Shown piece after piece: positions 35,601 through 45,343 of a stretch of DNA of 64,000 nt (positions within the stretch are counted from its first letter, which is position 1; each line of letters opens with the position of its first letter). The position numbers were made by a program, and so were the translations under genes. This stretch comes from Hofstenia miamia. Its lineage: Eukaryota > Xenacoelomorpha > Acoela. The notes beneath the pieces are model-generated. The model was not told where the DNA came from and ran no database searches. It saw only the letters and a program-made list of their open reading frames with translations. The stretch spans positions 201,997 through 265,996 of the forward strand of contig SCFE01000025.1 in the NCBI GenBank assembly GCA_004352715.1. The letters run 5' to 3'.

Positions 35601-38600
35601 AGACCTTGGTGTTCGACGAGATTCGACGCTTCTTCAATAGGTAATCTCCTTGATTTAACTTTCTTCTTAATTAAATATGAAATATTTTCAAATTCAAAGC
35701 AAGAAAGGTCATACAAGTCATAATGATTTTGAAAAAATTAAACCAAGTGAGGTAATAAATTGTTAACATGATAGATAAGAAAGTTTAGGAGTAAATTGTT
35801 TCACATGATTTGACAAAGTTTCTAGGAAGCTGGCAACAAATTCTTATTTTCATATTTTGTACGCTTTATGGATCGCAGGGATAACAAATAGGAACGATAA
35901 TTCTGGGAATACCTTTCTTATAGATTTTTTTCATTGTGATATTAACCTTGTTCTCAATAATGTGGGAAGTGACAAGCTGCTCTTTTTATAAATGCTCGTG
36001 GAGGACTATCAGCGCAAATACAAAGGACTTCAAGCATCAAGTCGTTTACTTCATCAATAATAATTAATAAGAGTAAATTCATAATGGTCTTCTTTTTCCA
36101 TAAGAATGCCTATGATGAATGCATCAGATTCTCTATTTTAGATACCAATGAGTATCCGAAAAATTGTCCACATGTTAGTATTCAATGATTTCTAAATCGG
36201 AAGCCCGTCGATGTTTACTTTTAATGCATGCTGTAAATCACGTTCACTAAAGATGTTTGCTCTGTATATTTTTTGCGATCTACATGCGATCATCTACATG
36301 CCTCTTTAATGCGTTTTATTTTCCGAGACAAAGATTCGAATGATTTTTACAAAAAATGCAAGGTATTTATACATAAACAATTTAAAAAGCGAAGCACCTG
36401 CTGATACTAAAAACTTTTCGAATAGGAAGATAAAATAAAAGAAAACACTAAGATAAAATAAAGGAAAACACTAAAATAAGTCTATGTGGGAAATATCAAC
36501 GGTGGTGATGCTGTGGAGACCAAGAGGGAAGGGTATTCTGCCAAATTTGCTGAAGATTCCACCCAATGAACCAAAATAGATTTAAAGTGCACTAACAAGG
36601 TAGCCAAAATATTTTCTGTGTATCGACCTCCATGTAGTTTGCCTGATCTCAAACCTTGCGCAAGTGGCCAAGAGTCTATTATGAGAGTGTCACCGAAAGA
36701 TGCCATGGATGGATAGAGCTTGCAGTTTTTTGCGAAATATGTTTAATTGTGAACGAGCTTTAAATGAGAAGTTGTGATTGTCCGGATTCACGATACCCAA
36801 GCTGAATTGAGATGCATCTGAATACCAAATTCGTGAAGAAGGGGTAGTTGGGGCAGGCGCCCATTCCATGGTGAAGTTGGATGTACGTAAAAGATATGTA
36901 GTTATGATTTGAGCATTAAAGAATTCCATATGGTCCTTCTGATATAAAGGTCTAATAATGTTAAAGGGACCTACCAATGGCCAAACAAACGAGATATGAC
37001 CTAATGCTGACTGTTCCTGTTTCTTGGATAAGTGATACAAAGATACTTCTGCCAAGGCGCGCATCATAAGAATTCGTTGAGCTGTGGCTGCAATGAACTG
37101 GCCGGTAATAGAGAAGTGGTATCCCAGAAATTGCGTTTCTCGTAGGCCGAGAGAAGAAGAGACTTGTACACATACAATGCCAATCTGGGAAAGCATCTGC
37201 ATCCAATGAGAAACTAAACGATGAGAACGTGCTGGTAAAATTAAGAGTATATTATCTATGTGGGCCCATGAAGTAAATCCTAGCAATTCAATTTAGCTAA
37301 GAACAAACATAGATGCAGAAATAATGATAGAAAAATGTCAAGGTGTGACATAGGAACAACTACACGCGATAATTTTGGAACAGTGATCCAGAAGCTTATC
37401 AAGTTCTTGTTGATAAACTTCAATATCAGTCTCTCTCAAGACTCGAAGTACTTCACGCTCCCCTTCTTCATGGTAATCAAACTCCAGTTCCCTCAGCTGC
37501 TTCTTGACATGGTCATTGATCCATCGGTCACACAGGTTAAGGTCATGTGAATAAGGAGGCTGCTGAAGCAATTCTTCGATTACGTTCAGCGTCATCGAAT
37601 GATGTGGTTCTTCCTGAATTAAAATCAGCTATCCACCTCTTCACTGTAGAGTAGGAAGGGGCATCAGCTTCAAACACATGATGCAGTGCACACTGAATTT
37701 CAAGTGCAGTCTTGCCAGGTTTGCTTTCAACAAAGGCATAAAAGCGAGCGTTCTACTTAGTGCAATTCATACCTAACGAAATAAAATTCGATTATTGAAT
37801 GTGTTATCTTTAAAACAATTAACATGACTCTACTAGCAATTAAATCGCGTCAACACTGTTATGCATTCAATCAATTAGAGCGTATTACATAGATAGCTAA
37901 AATTTCAAATTTTATACGTGATGTATTTCAGCATCGATTTAAGTTGTAAATGCATGGTATGGTTATATTTAGCAAGGGGCTCAGAACTTATGGAACAGTG
38001 TAATATATATATATATATATAAATAGCTGTTTTTTCATTTTTTATGAGCAAAGGTTTTGCTGTTGCTCTGCAGACTGTAGATCCAAAGTAATTGTGGAGC
38101 CACATTTTACAGTGTCGACAGAAACATTTGCACATGATTCTTGTTTGATTTGTGTGGCCGATTTGAAAGAATAAACAGTTGCAAGACGAGTGATAAACTA
38201 TATCATCAAATTTTGTAACGTTTTAGTATCAATTAATATATACTTATTGCGGTCAAAAAGGTCGTGGAGTAGCTCATAAATAAGAAGAAAAATATATTAA
38301 TAAAAAAAATATTTATTTAAATACAATAGTCTCCACCGTAATCTATTAGCTTTTGCAAATGAATTTTCAACTTTTATAATTCAGTGTAAAAGCGATCCTG
38401 GGGATATGCCTGCGTCGCAGAGAAATATGGTGACTGGTAGGCAAATCGTTCGCCTTGGTTTCTACTGACGTGTGTGAATAAGCATTGTCATACTGTAGTG
38501 TAATACCTTGCAATTATGTTGCATCACTATGCAATCTTCTCCAGTGATCTCCCATTCCTTTTAAGAAAAATCTATTGTTTCACCGCAGTACAATTTCTCC

Positions 38601-39226
38601 ATTCACACTTTCTTGGTGATGAAACAGAGCAAAAGCATTGTCTTCTTCGTTAGTTCCTGCTCGGCCATAGTTAATCGTTCGTTTTTTTCTTGTTTTGAAA
38701 GTAGTGAATGAAAGGGAACCATGATTTGTCTTCCACAGCATACAATCAGGGCCAAAATTTCATTGACTGATTTAATACGCAATGCTTTGTTCTGATCTGA
38801 CTGGTCATGAGGCACCCAAACACTGCAGTTTTCTCATCCCCAATTTCTCTTGAAGAATTAATGTACTAATCTCGGGATTCTCGTCGACTGCTAAGTGCAC
38901 ACGCTCCGTCATTTCCTCTGTTACTGATGTTAAAGACGTCCGGATCTTGGAATGTCCTCACATGTTGTTCCTCCATGCTCGAATTAGCTACACCATTTTG
39001 CGACAGTTGAATATGCGGGAGCCATCTCTCCAAAAACATGAAATAACCGTACTTTCTAATTGTTAATATTTGTAAACAAAGCATGTTGGTTTTGATTATT
39101 TTGTGTGACAATATTGTGGTATAACAATTTTATTATCCAAATTATACTATTTGTTTTTAGAAATACAAGCCATTCAAAGGTGTGAAGTATTTAACAAAAG
39201 CCGGTAAATTCCAAATTCGCACTTGA
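18532..39226 (+). CDS. AP3M1: AP-3 adaptor complex medium (mu) subunit, 11 exons
   Basis: The AP-3 mu subunit binds tyrosine-type sorting signals and helps carry membrane proteins from endosomes/trans-Golgi to lysosomes and related organelles. Exons: 18532-18566, 18611-18689, 18766-18871, 20658-20770, 26467-26588, 26634-26760, 27004-27224, 27953-28055, 29395-29556, 30599-30715 and 39161-39226. All junctions are GT-AG and in phase, giving 1251 coding bases and 416 residues, the usual family length. The N-terminal longin-like part runs from MINSLFIINPVG through HWKSVIP, TPHHYLISIYHER and ECSETIIKDN to ELLEEMLDNGYPLATESN. The mu-homology domain follows from about residue 180 (GVKYTNNEAYFDV, VSFHPCVRYKRWDSEKVLSF, VPPDGNFRLMSY, NRLDMYGEKYKPFKGVKY, ending GKFQIRT). 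No frameshift or missing exon was seen. Introns 1, 2 and 5 are tiny (44, 76, 45 bases); intron 10 is 8.4 kb. All recognisable intronic elements are antisense. Symbol by homology; an invertebrate would normally have a single AP3M. Confidence 0.96.
19261..19282. repeat. (ATT)n microsatellite, tail of LINE fragment
   Basis: About seven ATT units. In minus orientation this is a (TAA)n run directly after the 3' end of the LINE at 19283-20363, as expected of its 3' tail. Confidence 0.85.
19283..20363 (-). pseudogene. 3' end of a non-LTR retrotransposon with restriction-like endonuclease, 5' truncated
   Basis: Two frames on the minus strand give the C-terminal part of a LINE protein. 20299-19859 has the post-RT helical region (MHGEYWRNTE, KWLKKAGLKRETEALIMAAQ, IRTNWVKKHIDRR). 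19819-19331 has MLHWSLSRQHGLETGDKWYE and then ARRPDIVVVDKE, VIDIAVPKDRNVESKEKEK and LGAVSKKHKRYLEGLG. The RPD and following D/E-K pattern is the restriction-like endonuclease typical of R2/R4/NeSL-type LINEs. A frame break lies near 19840, in the Cys-His region between the two pieces. The 3' UTR ends in a (TAA)n tail. It lies in AP-3 mu intron 3, antisense to the gene. Assignment to an exact clade is uncertain. Confidence 0.75.
20364..20625. repeat. (ATT)n microsatellite interrupted by an assembly gap (20397-20569)
   Basis: ATT units run into a 173-N gap and resume from about 20579. The gap is probably unresolved repeat. It lies 30 bases upstream of AP-3 mu exon 4. Confidence 0.85.
21011..21170. 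repeat. (TA)n microsatellite interrupted by an assembly gap (21043-21127)
   Basis: Long TA run on both sides of an 85-N gap, in AP-3 mu intron 4. Confidence 0.9.
22176..24430 (-). pseudogene. APE-type LINE: endonuclease C-terminus and reverse transcriptase, broken
   Basis: In minus orientation, a fragment around 24390 (ERPGGGLF) and TIAGDFNNLS near 24320 belong to the apurinic-type endonuclease, with SVDLVLTN and FPIDHLGV as its C-terminal motifs (Ser-Asp-His appears as ID-H). Reverse transcriptase follows, with TAGPDGIPYWIF, GIRGISITPVASRI, FIDLSKAFDQL (motif A), GSSQGTVGGPN (motif B) and KYSDDMT (motif C). The 513-codon frame 24345-22804 is open. A frameshift near 22845 comes just after motif C, then a 226-N gap (22570-22795), then the C-terminal part ending FIPRVLSKF with a stop at 22176. 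The endonuclease N-terminus is missing. It lies in AP-3 mu intron 4, antisense. Confidence 0.85.
22570..22795. other. Assembly gap (226 N) inside the LINE
   Basis: Run of N between the RT active site and the C-terminal part of the LINE protein. Confidence 0.99.
24431..26466. other. Rest of AP-3 mu intron 4, nothing recognised
   Basis: 2 kb of AT-rich sequence. A short stretch near 25770 resembles 24390 (a GGAGG-type run after a Glu-Arg-Pro codon triplet on the minus strand) and may be more LINE debris. Nothing else was seen. Confidence 0.4.
28056..29394. other. AP-3 mu intron 8, nothing recognised
   Basis: No coding frame or repeat family identified. The short open frames have no family motif and no exon-like boundaries. 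Confidence 0.5.
31050..32432 (-). pseudogene. Tyrosine-recombinase-like (Crypton-type?) element remnant with N-terminal zinc finger
   Basis: Minus-strand pieces in order. 32432-32247 starts MSDFDRNLFF and ends CVICNKDIV. After a single TGA-less TAA stop the same frame continues MCQHLRVFHKALTFRQRKF, completing a CX2C...HX4H finger. A middle piece at 31852-31394 includes LEHPSDLNFITLVAF, like the box I Arg region (R/H-P-G/S-D-L-N) of tyrosine recombinases. A C-terminal piece at 31344-31052 has GHNEEAANKHYV, like the box II H-S-x-x-T-A-x-x-H-Y motif. Frames shift between pieces. This combination matches uncharacterised animal proteins of Crypton-like origin. It is clearly dead. It lies in AP-3 mu intron 10, antisense. 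The family call is tentative. Confidence 0.4.
32433..33780. other. AP-3 mu intron 10 segment, unassigned, with (TA)n at 32664-32694
   Basis: Holds a TA microsatellite (32664-32694) and a 98-codon + strand frame (33269-33565) without a recognised motif. No splice logic ties this frame to AP-3 mu. Confidence 0.4.
33781..35074 (-). mobile_element. Tc1/mariner element with terminal inverted repeats and TA target duplication
   Basis: The left end reads TA then GTTGGCTGCAAAAAAA...TGAGACT (33783 onward). The right end (to 35072) is its reverse complement, followed by TA, so the element is about 1290 bases between TA 33781-33782 and TA 35073-35074. The inverted repeats match over at least 24 bases apart from a length difference in the A-run. 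It encodes one transposase on the minus strand and sits in AP-3 mu intron 10. Both ends are preserved, so this is one of the younger insertions in the window. Confidence 0.9.
33901..34883 (-). pseudogene. Tc1-type (DD34E) transposase, two homopolymer frameshifts
   Basis: This is the cut-and-paste transposase of the surrounding element. The first frame (34883-34640) carries the helix-turn-helix start (ISRSTYFRKLKKI, GSGRPRK). The second (34640-34570) has ISVHETTVQRTLKK. The third (34566-33901) is the catalytic core: ITDECVF with the first Asp, MVWGALSYRG, LQQDGATPHTS with the second Asp, and SPIENVWQILK with the Glu 34 residues after it, which is Tc1 spacing. Both frame changes fall at homopolymers: an 8-T run at 34639-34646 and a 7-T run at 34567-34573 (+ strand). 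All three catalytic residues are present. Length is close to the usual 330-340 residues if the runs were miscounted by one base each. Confidence 0.85.
35075..36481. other. AP-3 mu intron 10 segment, unassigned
   Basis: A 66-codon minus frame at 35716-35516 (CFEFENISYLIKKKVKS) vaguely recalls the C-terminal part of some transposon-borne zinc-finger proteins, but there is not enough to name it. Otherwise nothing was seen. Confidence 0.3.
36482..37286 (-). pseudogene. Reverse transcriptase/RNase H fragment, family unclear
   Basis: 37286-36690 starts in an RT palm (WAHIDNILLI, in the place of the Y-x-D-D box, degraded). It continues through a thumb-like region (LRETQFLGYHFSITGQ, the usual F-L-G motif after the active site) into RNase H (WYSDASQFSLGIV). 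The next frame, 36706-36482, has DSWPLAQGLRSGK and LVHWVESSANLAEYPS, like the last RNase H motifs. The layout, with RNase H right after RT and no integrase, would suit DIRS-type or another LTR-type element, but I cannot place it. One frameshift lies near 36695. It sits in AP-3 mu intron 10, antisense. Confidence 0.5.
37338..37770 (-). pseudogene. Mariner-type transposase, internally deleted
   Basis: The N-terminal helix-turn-helix domain (37770-37600: RFYAFVESKPGKTALEIQ, SYSTVKRWIADFNSGR) is joined near 37590 directly to the C-terminus (YSHDLNLCDRWINDHVKKQL, ETDIEVYQQELDKLLDHC). The catalytic middle of about 200 residues is missing. In mariner proteins YSPDL-x-PCD carries the last catalytic Asp. 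An internal deletion of this kind is how non-autonomous copies arise. It lies in AP-3 mu intron 10, antisense. Confidence 0.7.
38004..38021. repeat. (TA)n microsatellite
   Basis: Nine TA units, between the two mariner remnants. Confidence 0.8.
38240..39111 (-). pseudogene. Mariner-type transposase remnant
   Basis: Minus-strand pieces show VHLAVDENPEISTLILQEKL and MRKLQCLG (second half of the helix-turn-helix domain, about 38935-38830) and then PHDQSDQNKALRIKSVNEIL near 38800, the mariner W-V-P-H-x-L linker. Below 38700 only scattered fragments remain. Stops and frameshifts are frequent. It ends about 50 bases before the last AP-3 mu exon. Confidence 0.6.
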
Positions 39227-39229
39227 AGA

Positions 39230-40560
39230 TGCAAGTCCAATGATGAAATAGTTCTAGAGAAATTATCGTCTATTTAATGTCTATTTATTACAGTGAACCA
39301 TGTGTTCACCAATTGAAATGTATATATTTGCATAATTGAATTGTAATTATGAAGATTGCATGTAAATTGAATTTCAAAAAATTCTATTGACTTCCTTTTT
39401 TCAAAATATACTCCAATGATTGAATTTTTAACCGCAGTTGTTATTGCAGTGATTACCAATGTCTTTCAAATTGCTTAATACTTGCTACTTCGGTAAAGCA
39501 AGTGCTATTGCTCACTCATGAATTCAAGGAAAACTGTATTCTAATCGTTAGACAAAGGAATTAACCTTATAAGTTTTTTGTTGAATCATTATTATGTGAG
39601 ATTGTAGGCAAACGTAGATTTAAGTTTGAGATTGCGCACAAAAGCGTTTCAAACATTAAAGCTAATATTTCATTATATTTAAATGTTTTAAAACATTCAT
39701 TTTCATAAAATATATTTTTAAGCCGTTGTATATTTTGCAATGATTTTAAATGGATACTTATAGTACTAAATGCTTTGGATTGCATTAGTCGAAGGATTGA
39801 GAAATTTGGAGTAAAGAATGTATTTTTTAATTTAGAAATATTGTGTTACTTTTAATTGTGAAATTGAAATAGCACACTAAAGTATTCCCAAGTATCAGGC
39901 ATGGTCATATAAAATTTTGAACGGGTGTGGCTCAAATTTTTTTCCTTGAATAAGATGATTGTTTATTTGCAAATTACACAAAAGCTATTCATGTTAGAAA
40001 AATGTCAGTGATTTCAGGTTCACCACAAAACTTTAAGCTATATATGTATAAACGTAAGAGCTAGTCTTTTTAAACCGGTTTTTAATCAAGGAAGTGCGGA
40101 AATTTGTTTGAAAACATTGGTATATTTCACAAGCAGAGCAAGGAATCTTATGTAAAAATTTATAGAAATTTTGGTAAAAAAATACTATTTGCACACAAAT
40201 ATCAGTTTCAAAAGAATAATTGTAGTAAGCAATCTTTCTTTTCTACATGTTTAAACGTTGTTTATTTTTACGTAGCTAATTGGGCTCCTCTCCCTCGCAA
40301 CTGATTTAAATGGAGCAAATTTTGGGTCTTCTCTGGCATTTGTGTATGTAGAGCCGTTTCTTTAAATTTCCTTAAAAATATATAAATTCGTATTCTTTGC
40401 TAAAACCTATTGAATTTTCTTGTACATAATTCAAAACTGCAAGACTTACGAAGAGCAAATTCTTTCTTTCCAAATTTTTGCTTGCTTGGCAGAGGAAGAG
40501 GACTTTATTATTGCCAGTTTACAATTAGGTTGATTGCCATTTTGAATCAATTGTTCATTA
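39230..40560. other. Downstream of AP-3 mu, nothing recognised
   Basis: AT-rich. No AATAAA close behind the AP-3 mu stop was noticed, so the 3' end of its transcript is not placed. Confidence 0.4.
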
Positions 40561-40569
40561 ATACTTAGT

Positions 40570-41215
40570 ATTACTGAGAATGATCATTTAATCCTGAGAA
40601 TAAATTGCGCTGCGGCAGTAGAGATCGACATTTTCAGCGGCTTTAATCAGATGCCCCAGCTAGTGAAATCGGGTCTGGTGGCACTCCGGAAATAAATTCG
40701 TCAACTTATTTACACTCGGCTTCTATTATCACATTAGGTGGATTGTATCTACAACGCAGTTGACTTGAATCGTGTTTTGATACAATTGTTTTAGATCATG
40801 TATGCATTTGGTCATGTAAGATCCAGCATCTGTAACAACAAGAACGCGATTTAGAACACGTAGCTAGAGAATTTTTGAACCCATTTACTGCCTGTGCAGC
40901 AGTAAGTGTTTCAACAGTCTTAATATCAAAAATGGACATATATGATATACCGGGTAGGACAGGGTCGGGCTTTGACTGACGTATTGAAAAAATGCGACGA
41001 CTTACGCAATAGTGTATGCAAATCGACACAAATATAGTGAATCCTATATCACCTAAATGCAATGTGGAAAAATCAATGTTATACTTTGAAATGTTTTCAA
41101 TAGTATCAAATGCACTTCTAGTACTACGAACTAATGCAGTCAATTTTGGTCAAACAAACCAAAAAATTCAAGAAATGCTTTTGTCAACGATCATAAAATG
41201 GCTATGATTTAAATG
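40570..41215 (-). pseudogene. hAT-like (DUF659-type) transposase remnant
   Basis: The minus strand near 41140-40900 gives TIENISKYNIDFSTLHL...VETLTAAQAVNGFKNSL. After a frameshift near 40850 it gives VTDAGSYMTKCIHDLKQLYQ and NCVVDTIHLM (about 40845-40755), close to the V-T-D-A-x-x-Y-M-x-K-A block and the following C-x-x-H of this transposase group. Farther on, VPPDPISLAG near 40690 resembles its P-P-D-P-I-x-T-R-W motif. Several stops (for example near 40735 and 40650) kill the frame. Confidence 0.55.
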
Positions 41216-43376
41216 GGCCCAATTGGATTTCGGCTGAGCGTGGTCCTCAAATTTTCGGCAATCTGTTTGATATAGATTGCTTCTTTTATCTGTAATTGTC
41301 CATACACAAGAAGCAAATCCGTTTTTGATTAGCGTGACTTTGATTATCAGTGGAAATTTATAATTGCTCTGCTATAAAACTCCAACAAATTCATTTCTTT
41401 GCTTATTTGTAAGATTTATAGTAATCTAATTCCTAAGATAGTCATCAACTATAATCATACATTTATATAGAGTTTAAATAGTTGAGCTTCTTATGGGATT
41501 GCCGCTCTATTAATTATATGTCCAAGTCCAAAAATCACGATTTTGCAATGTTATTATGAATTGGGAATTGAATTTATTTCAAACAAGATAAAACTTACTT
41601 CAAAATTGTAGCTATGGCAATGAAAAGAAGAATAGCATAAACATTTGCAAATTAATAAACAAACTCAAAATTTATATTGCAAGGTATGAAAATTTTTTTA
41701 CTAGGTTATTAAAATCCGTTATAGAAATATTCATTATTTTCAAACTAAATTTGAGGTTTAAATGCAAATTTTGATTTTCATTTTTTATTGAAACTGGATA
41801 CTAGAAATTTAAATTTATACAAGATCAACATTAAATAAATTCTTACCCTATTATTGCTAAACCAAAAATATGGCGCTATAAAAATTTTTGTATTCGTGAT
41901 TTTAACAATTATGAATTTTCTGAAAACTAAGTTAATCTTGGCATTGCAAGTTGCTTATAGTGCATGTTACATGACAATTTTTGATTGAAGAGCATCCCAC
42001 ATTTATTAGTATCATTAAATTTTGACGATGTTTGCAGCAACTAAGGTATTCCATTTGCTTTTCTGTGTTTCTGCTTTACCATTTGCAAGTTTATACTATT
42101 TTATCATTATATGATTGCTAAGATGAGTTGTATTTTCAGATATGAAATATTCGTCAACAATTTTCTAAGTTGTTGGAAAGAATAACGCGGGACCTGTTGT
42201 ATGAACGATGAAATTCAATTACAAAATTTCACTTAGATTGAGAATATTAACACAATTGAAGTGACATTCAATGTGAAAATGTGCGGAATGTATAAAATGT
42301 ACAATATACACAATTTTTAAAAATTTTTGGATCCGAAACATCCGAAATTTTCTCAAAATGTAGATCCGATTCAATTACACCTCTGATTCAGCCATCAGTT
42401 CCCTAACGGATCTAAAGATTGATATAATCTCTGTGTGAGATTTGTAAGACTAACAGAAGAGTAGGGTGATCAGTAAAGTATGGACAGATAGAATTAAGCT
42501 ACATACCTTAAAAGACTTAGTATTCGAAAAATCAGGTCCTAACTATTGCAACTTAGTTTTGCAGCTAAATATGCAATTTAAGTAAAATGTTGATCATCAA
42601 ATTATTCTAATAGGTTATCATAGCCGTGAACTGAAATTTTCCTCAAATTGACATCAGGTAATTGAAGTCACATGTAAATATTGCATGATGGTTTGCTTTT
42701 TTAATACATGTTAATAAACAAAGCCGAAGCCATGGTTTATACTCTTCACAATTTGATCAGGATATATACGAGTCTAATAGGATTTGATGATTGTAAGGTT
42801 TCTATGCAAAAGCAGAAGACAACTCCGTTAAAATTGCAAAATATAGTCAATAGTCAATATTATTTTTTGTTGTCCTACAATTGAGTTGGATAGATCACAG
42901 TATACGATCAAGAATATCTATAAGATGATCAACCATTGTCGGATTTCGATGGAATTCAGGAATAGTTATCGACGCAGATTGAACAGAATAAGAGGAAATG
43001 AAGTCCATGTTGCACATGGAACTTGAATATTTTGAAATACCTGTACAGGCAGTTGATTAATGCGTACTGGCATTACAATTAATTTAAATGAAAATTTTCA
43101 ACTATTAACAATATTCAATTTGCATGTTTTTAATGGCTCTAAATTTCTGCAATGGTTGACATTGTAAGACTATTAGCCTTACTCTTCCATTTCTGATTTA
43201 TGAATTGCGTCCGAATTGTAAATCTCATTCAGAATTTAATTATTTCACAATTTAACTCTTAGCTGCTCTGGGAAATTTTTAGAATACACACCAATGTGTA
43301 AACTTAAAAACTATTCGCCAAGAATATAATTTTTTTACAATGACTAATTCGAATTATCGGTAAATTGCTTTCATTT
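41216..43376. other. Intergenic, nothing recognised
   Basis: About 2.2 kb of AT-rich sequence without a long frame or repeat family that I can name. Confidence 0.45.
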
Positions 43377-43388
43377 AGTTTTAATACA

Positions 43389-44804
43389 ATGACCAGTGTT
43401 CATGAAATTGGGGATGAAGAGTTCGTTACGAATCTTATCGCTGCTCACAAAGTAGTCGTTTTTAGCAAGAAAAGCTGTAACTTTTGTCATAAAGTAAAAT
43501 CTAAATTTACTGAAATGGGGATTCCGTTTCATGTTTTGGAGCTCTCTGAGGAGGGTTCATCGATTCAAAACTACTTATTTGGACTCACTAATCAGAGAAC
43601 GGTTCCAAATATTTTCATCAACGGGCAACACTTTGGAGGCTTCAGTCATGTAGAAGAAAGTGGCAATCGCATACTCTCGATTTTTAATTCACGTCCTCGT
43701 CACGACTACAATTTTGATTTAGCAGTAGTGGGAAATGCGTATAGAGGTATTTTAACTGCGTTACAGGCATCTCAGAAAGGGTTATCTGTCGTTTGTTTCG
43801 TATCTTATGGCAATAGCATTGATGTATCTTTCGGCGCAGACTACATCATGCACAATGTAATATCTGATTGGTTTGAAAGCAGAAAGGATAGTGGTGATCT
43901 GAATTGGTGTGACACAAGAAGCTATTTGCTCCAAGAAATTGGTATTGATTTATTAATATTTTGCTCTGTACCATTGGTTTTTAAAAATCATTGTCATAAC
44001 ATTTTAAGCTACATCACAGATAACTTCCGAGAGTCTCATTACTGTACAGGAACTTAATTTTTCACAAAGATTAATTGCGGCCACGAAGTACAAGCAATTT
44101 TAAGCTGAGATTCATTCGTATTAAGTGTCTATCATTGTTTAGGACTCAGCAGTTCTTAGATCTATGTACAGAAATATAAAAATCTTAAATACTACATTTG
44201 TGTTTTAACCTCAAACCTTACTCTAAACTTTAACTTCGGTTTTTGACATTTCGTCGTATGATCAAAATTTTGTTTAGGCAAAGAAATTTTTAACATCCGG
44301 ATTTCCTTTAATAAAGACGACATTGAGTATATCAACAATGACGTGGTTTCCGTCAGTGATCACTGGTTGTATTATTCAGACACAGAGCCTAAAATTTCTG
44401 CAAAGACAATTTTACTAAACAAGATTCAGTTACTTGACACCACATTTACATCTAAATTTGTGTCAATTAATGAACTTTTACATCTTGAGGAATTACCAAG
44501 GGCAATTTCTCTTGTCGGAGATTGGTCAGGTTGCTATTCATTGGCGAAGTTTTTGTTGGAATTTGATGTTCTCGTTACTGTTTTTCTTGTTGAAAGTTTA
44601 GAAAGTTTAACTTCGAAAGTGTCTTGTAACGATTTTTTAGGGCTAAATGTTAATTGTGTTCAAATCCCTGCAATTACTAATGTGCTGCATGCTGCAGGAA
44701 TTATTGTAAATGTGCCTTTTGTTTCTTCAGAGATTGGAATTTGCAATCCTGAAGAAACTCAGTCTAGTGTTAAGCATTATGTTGATATGATTCTAAGTGA
44801 ATAG
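43389..44804 (+). CDS. Glutaredoxin/thioredoxin-reductase-like fusion with gutted reductase domain, 2 exons
   Basis: Exon 1 is 43389-44043, intron 44044-44277 (GTACAG...TTTAG) and exon 2 44278-44804, in phase, giving 393 residues. Residues 1-105 are a glutaredoxin domain: VVVFSKKSCNFC (active-site CxxC, Pro-Tyr replaced by Asn-Phe), QRTVPNIFI (cis-Pro) and GGFSHVEE. From YNFDLAVVGNAYRG on, the chain follows thioredoxin-glutathione reductase (TGR), but the FAD-binding GGGSGG is GNAYRG and no CVNVGC redox pair is present. Exon 2 aligns with the NADPH part (ISAKTILLNKIQ, then PRAISLVGDWSGCYSLAKFL where TrxR has GASYVALECAGFL), then jumps to an EYGACG-like piece (SSEIGICNPEE) and stops. TGR is about 600 residues, so roughly a third is lost, with no selenocysteine end. 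The glutaredoxin part could still work; the reductase part looks catalytically dead. An AG 10 bases before the ATG (43377-43378) may be a splice or trans-splice acceptor. AATAAA follows the stop. Confidence 0.75.
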
Positions 44805-44805
44805 C

Positions 44806-44811
44806 AATAAA
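44806..44811 (+). terminator. Poly(A) signal AATAAA
   Basis: One base after the TAG stop (44802-44804) and followed by a T-rich stretch. A very short 3' UTR is implied. Confidence 0.6.
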
Positions 44812-45343
44812 TGTTTTTTTTCTACAGCAATTTAGAATGCTTTCTTTTTATTATTTAGTTATGCGTTGAGTTTTAAAAAAGCTAGAACACTGAATTACTC
44901 TTAGCAGTAATCAATTCTCGTTTTTCAGGGAATTTATTAAATTTTTGTTATTATGAGGTAATTTTCTAATTTTTTTGAATGCTTTGTTTAATATTAATAT
45001 TCAAACATATTTAAGTTGGATATAAATTGAAATATAGATACAAGTAACTGTTAGGTGTGATCATGTGTTGTGCATTTAGGTTTGTCAGAGGTGGAATCGT
45101 GCTAAGATTTTCAAATCCCACGCTACTCGACTTTGCAGTTTTTTACCCATTTTGAATAGATAATAACATGAAGACATTTCGGACAGGAAAATATATTTTT
45201 TAAAATTGATCATTCCAGCAAAATACGTGAGTTTAAACGCCCTTGATTCATTGTTATAAACCAAAAATAGAGATTTATCATATCATATACCATGTGTAAT
45301 ATAATTAAACATCCACCCGATAGTTTTTCAAGAACTGAGACCG

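Noticed and set aside
43321-43378. An extra 5' coding exon of the glutaredoxin-like gene ending before GTAAATTG
   Set aside because: The implied intron would be about 19 bases, too short to splice. The AG at 43377-43378 is more likely an acceptor for a distant exon or a trans-spliced leader.
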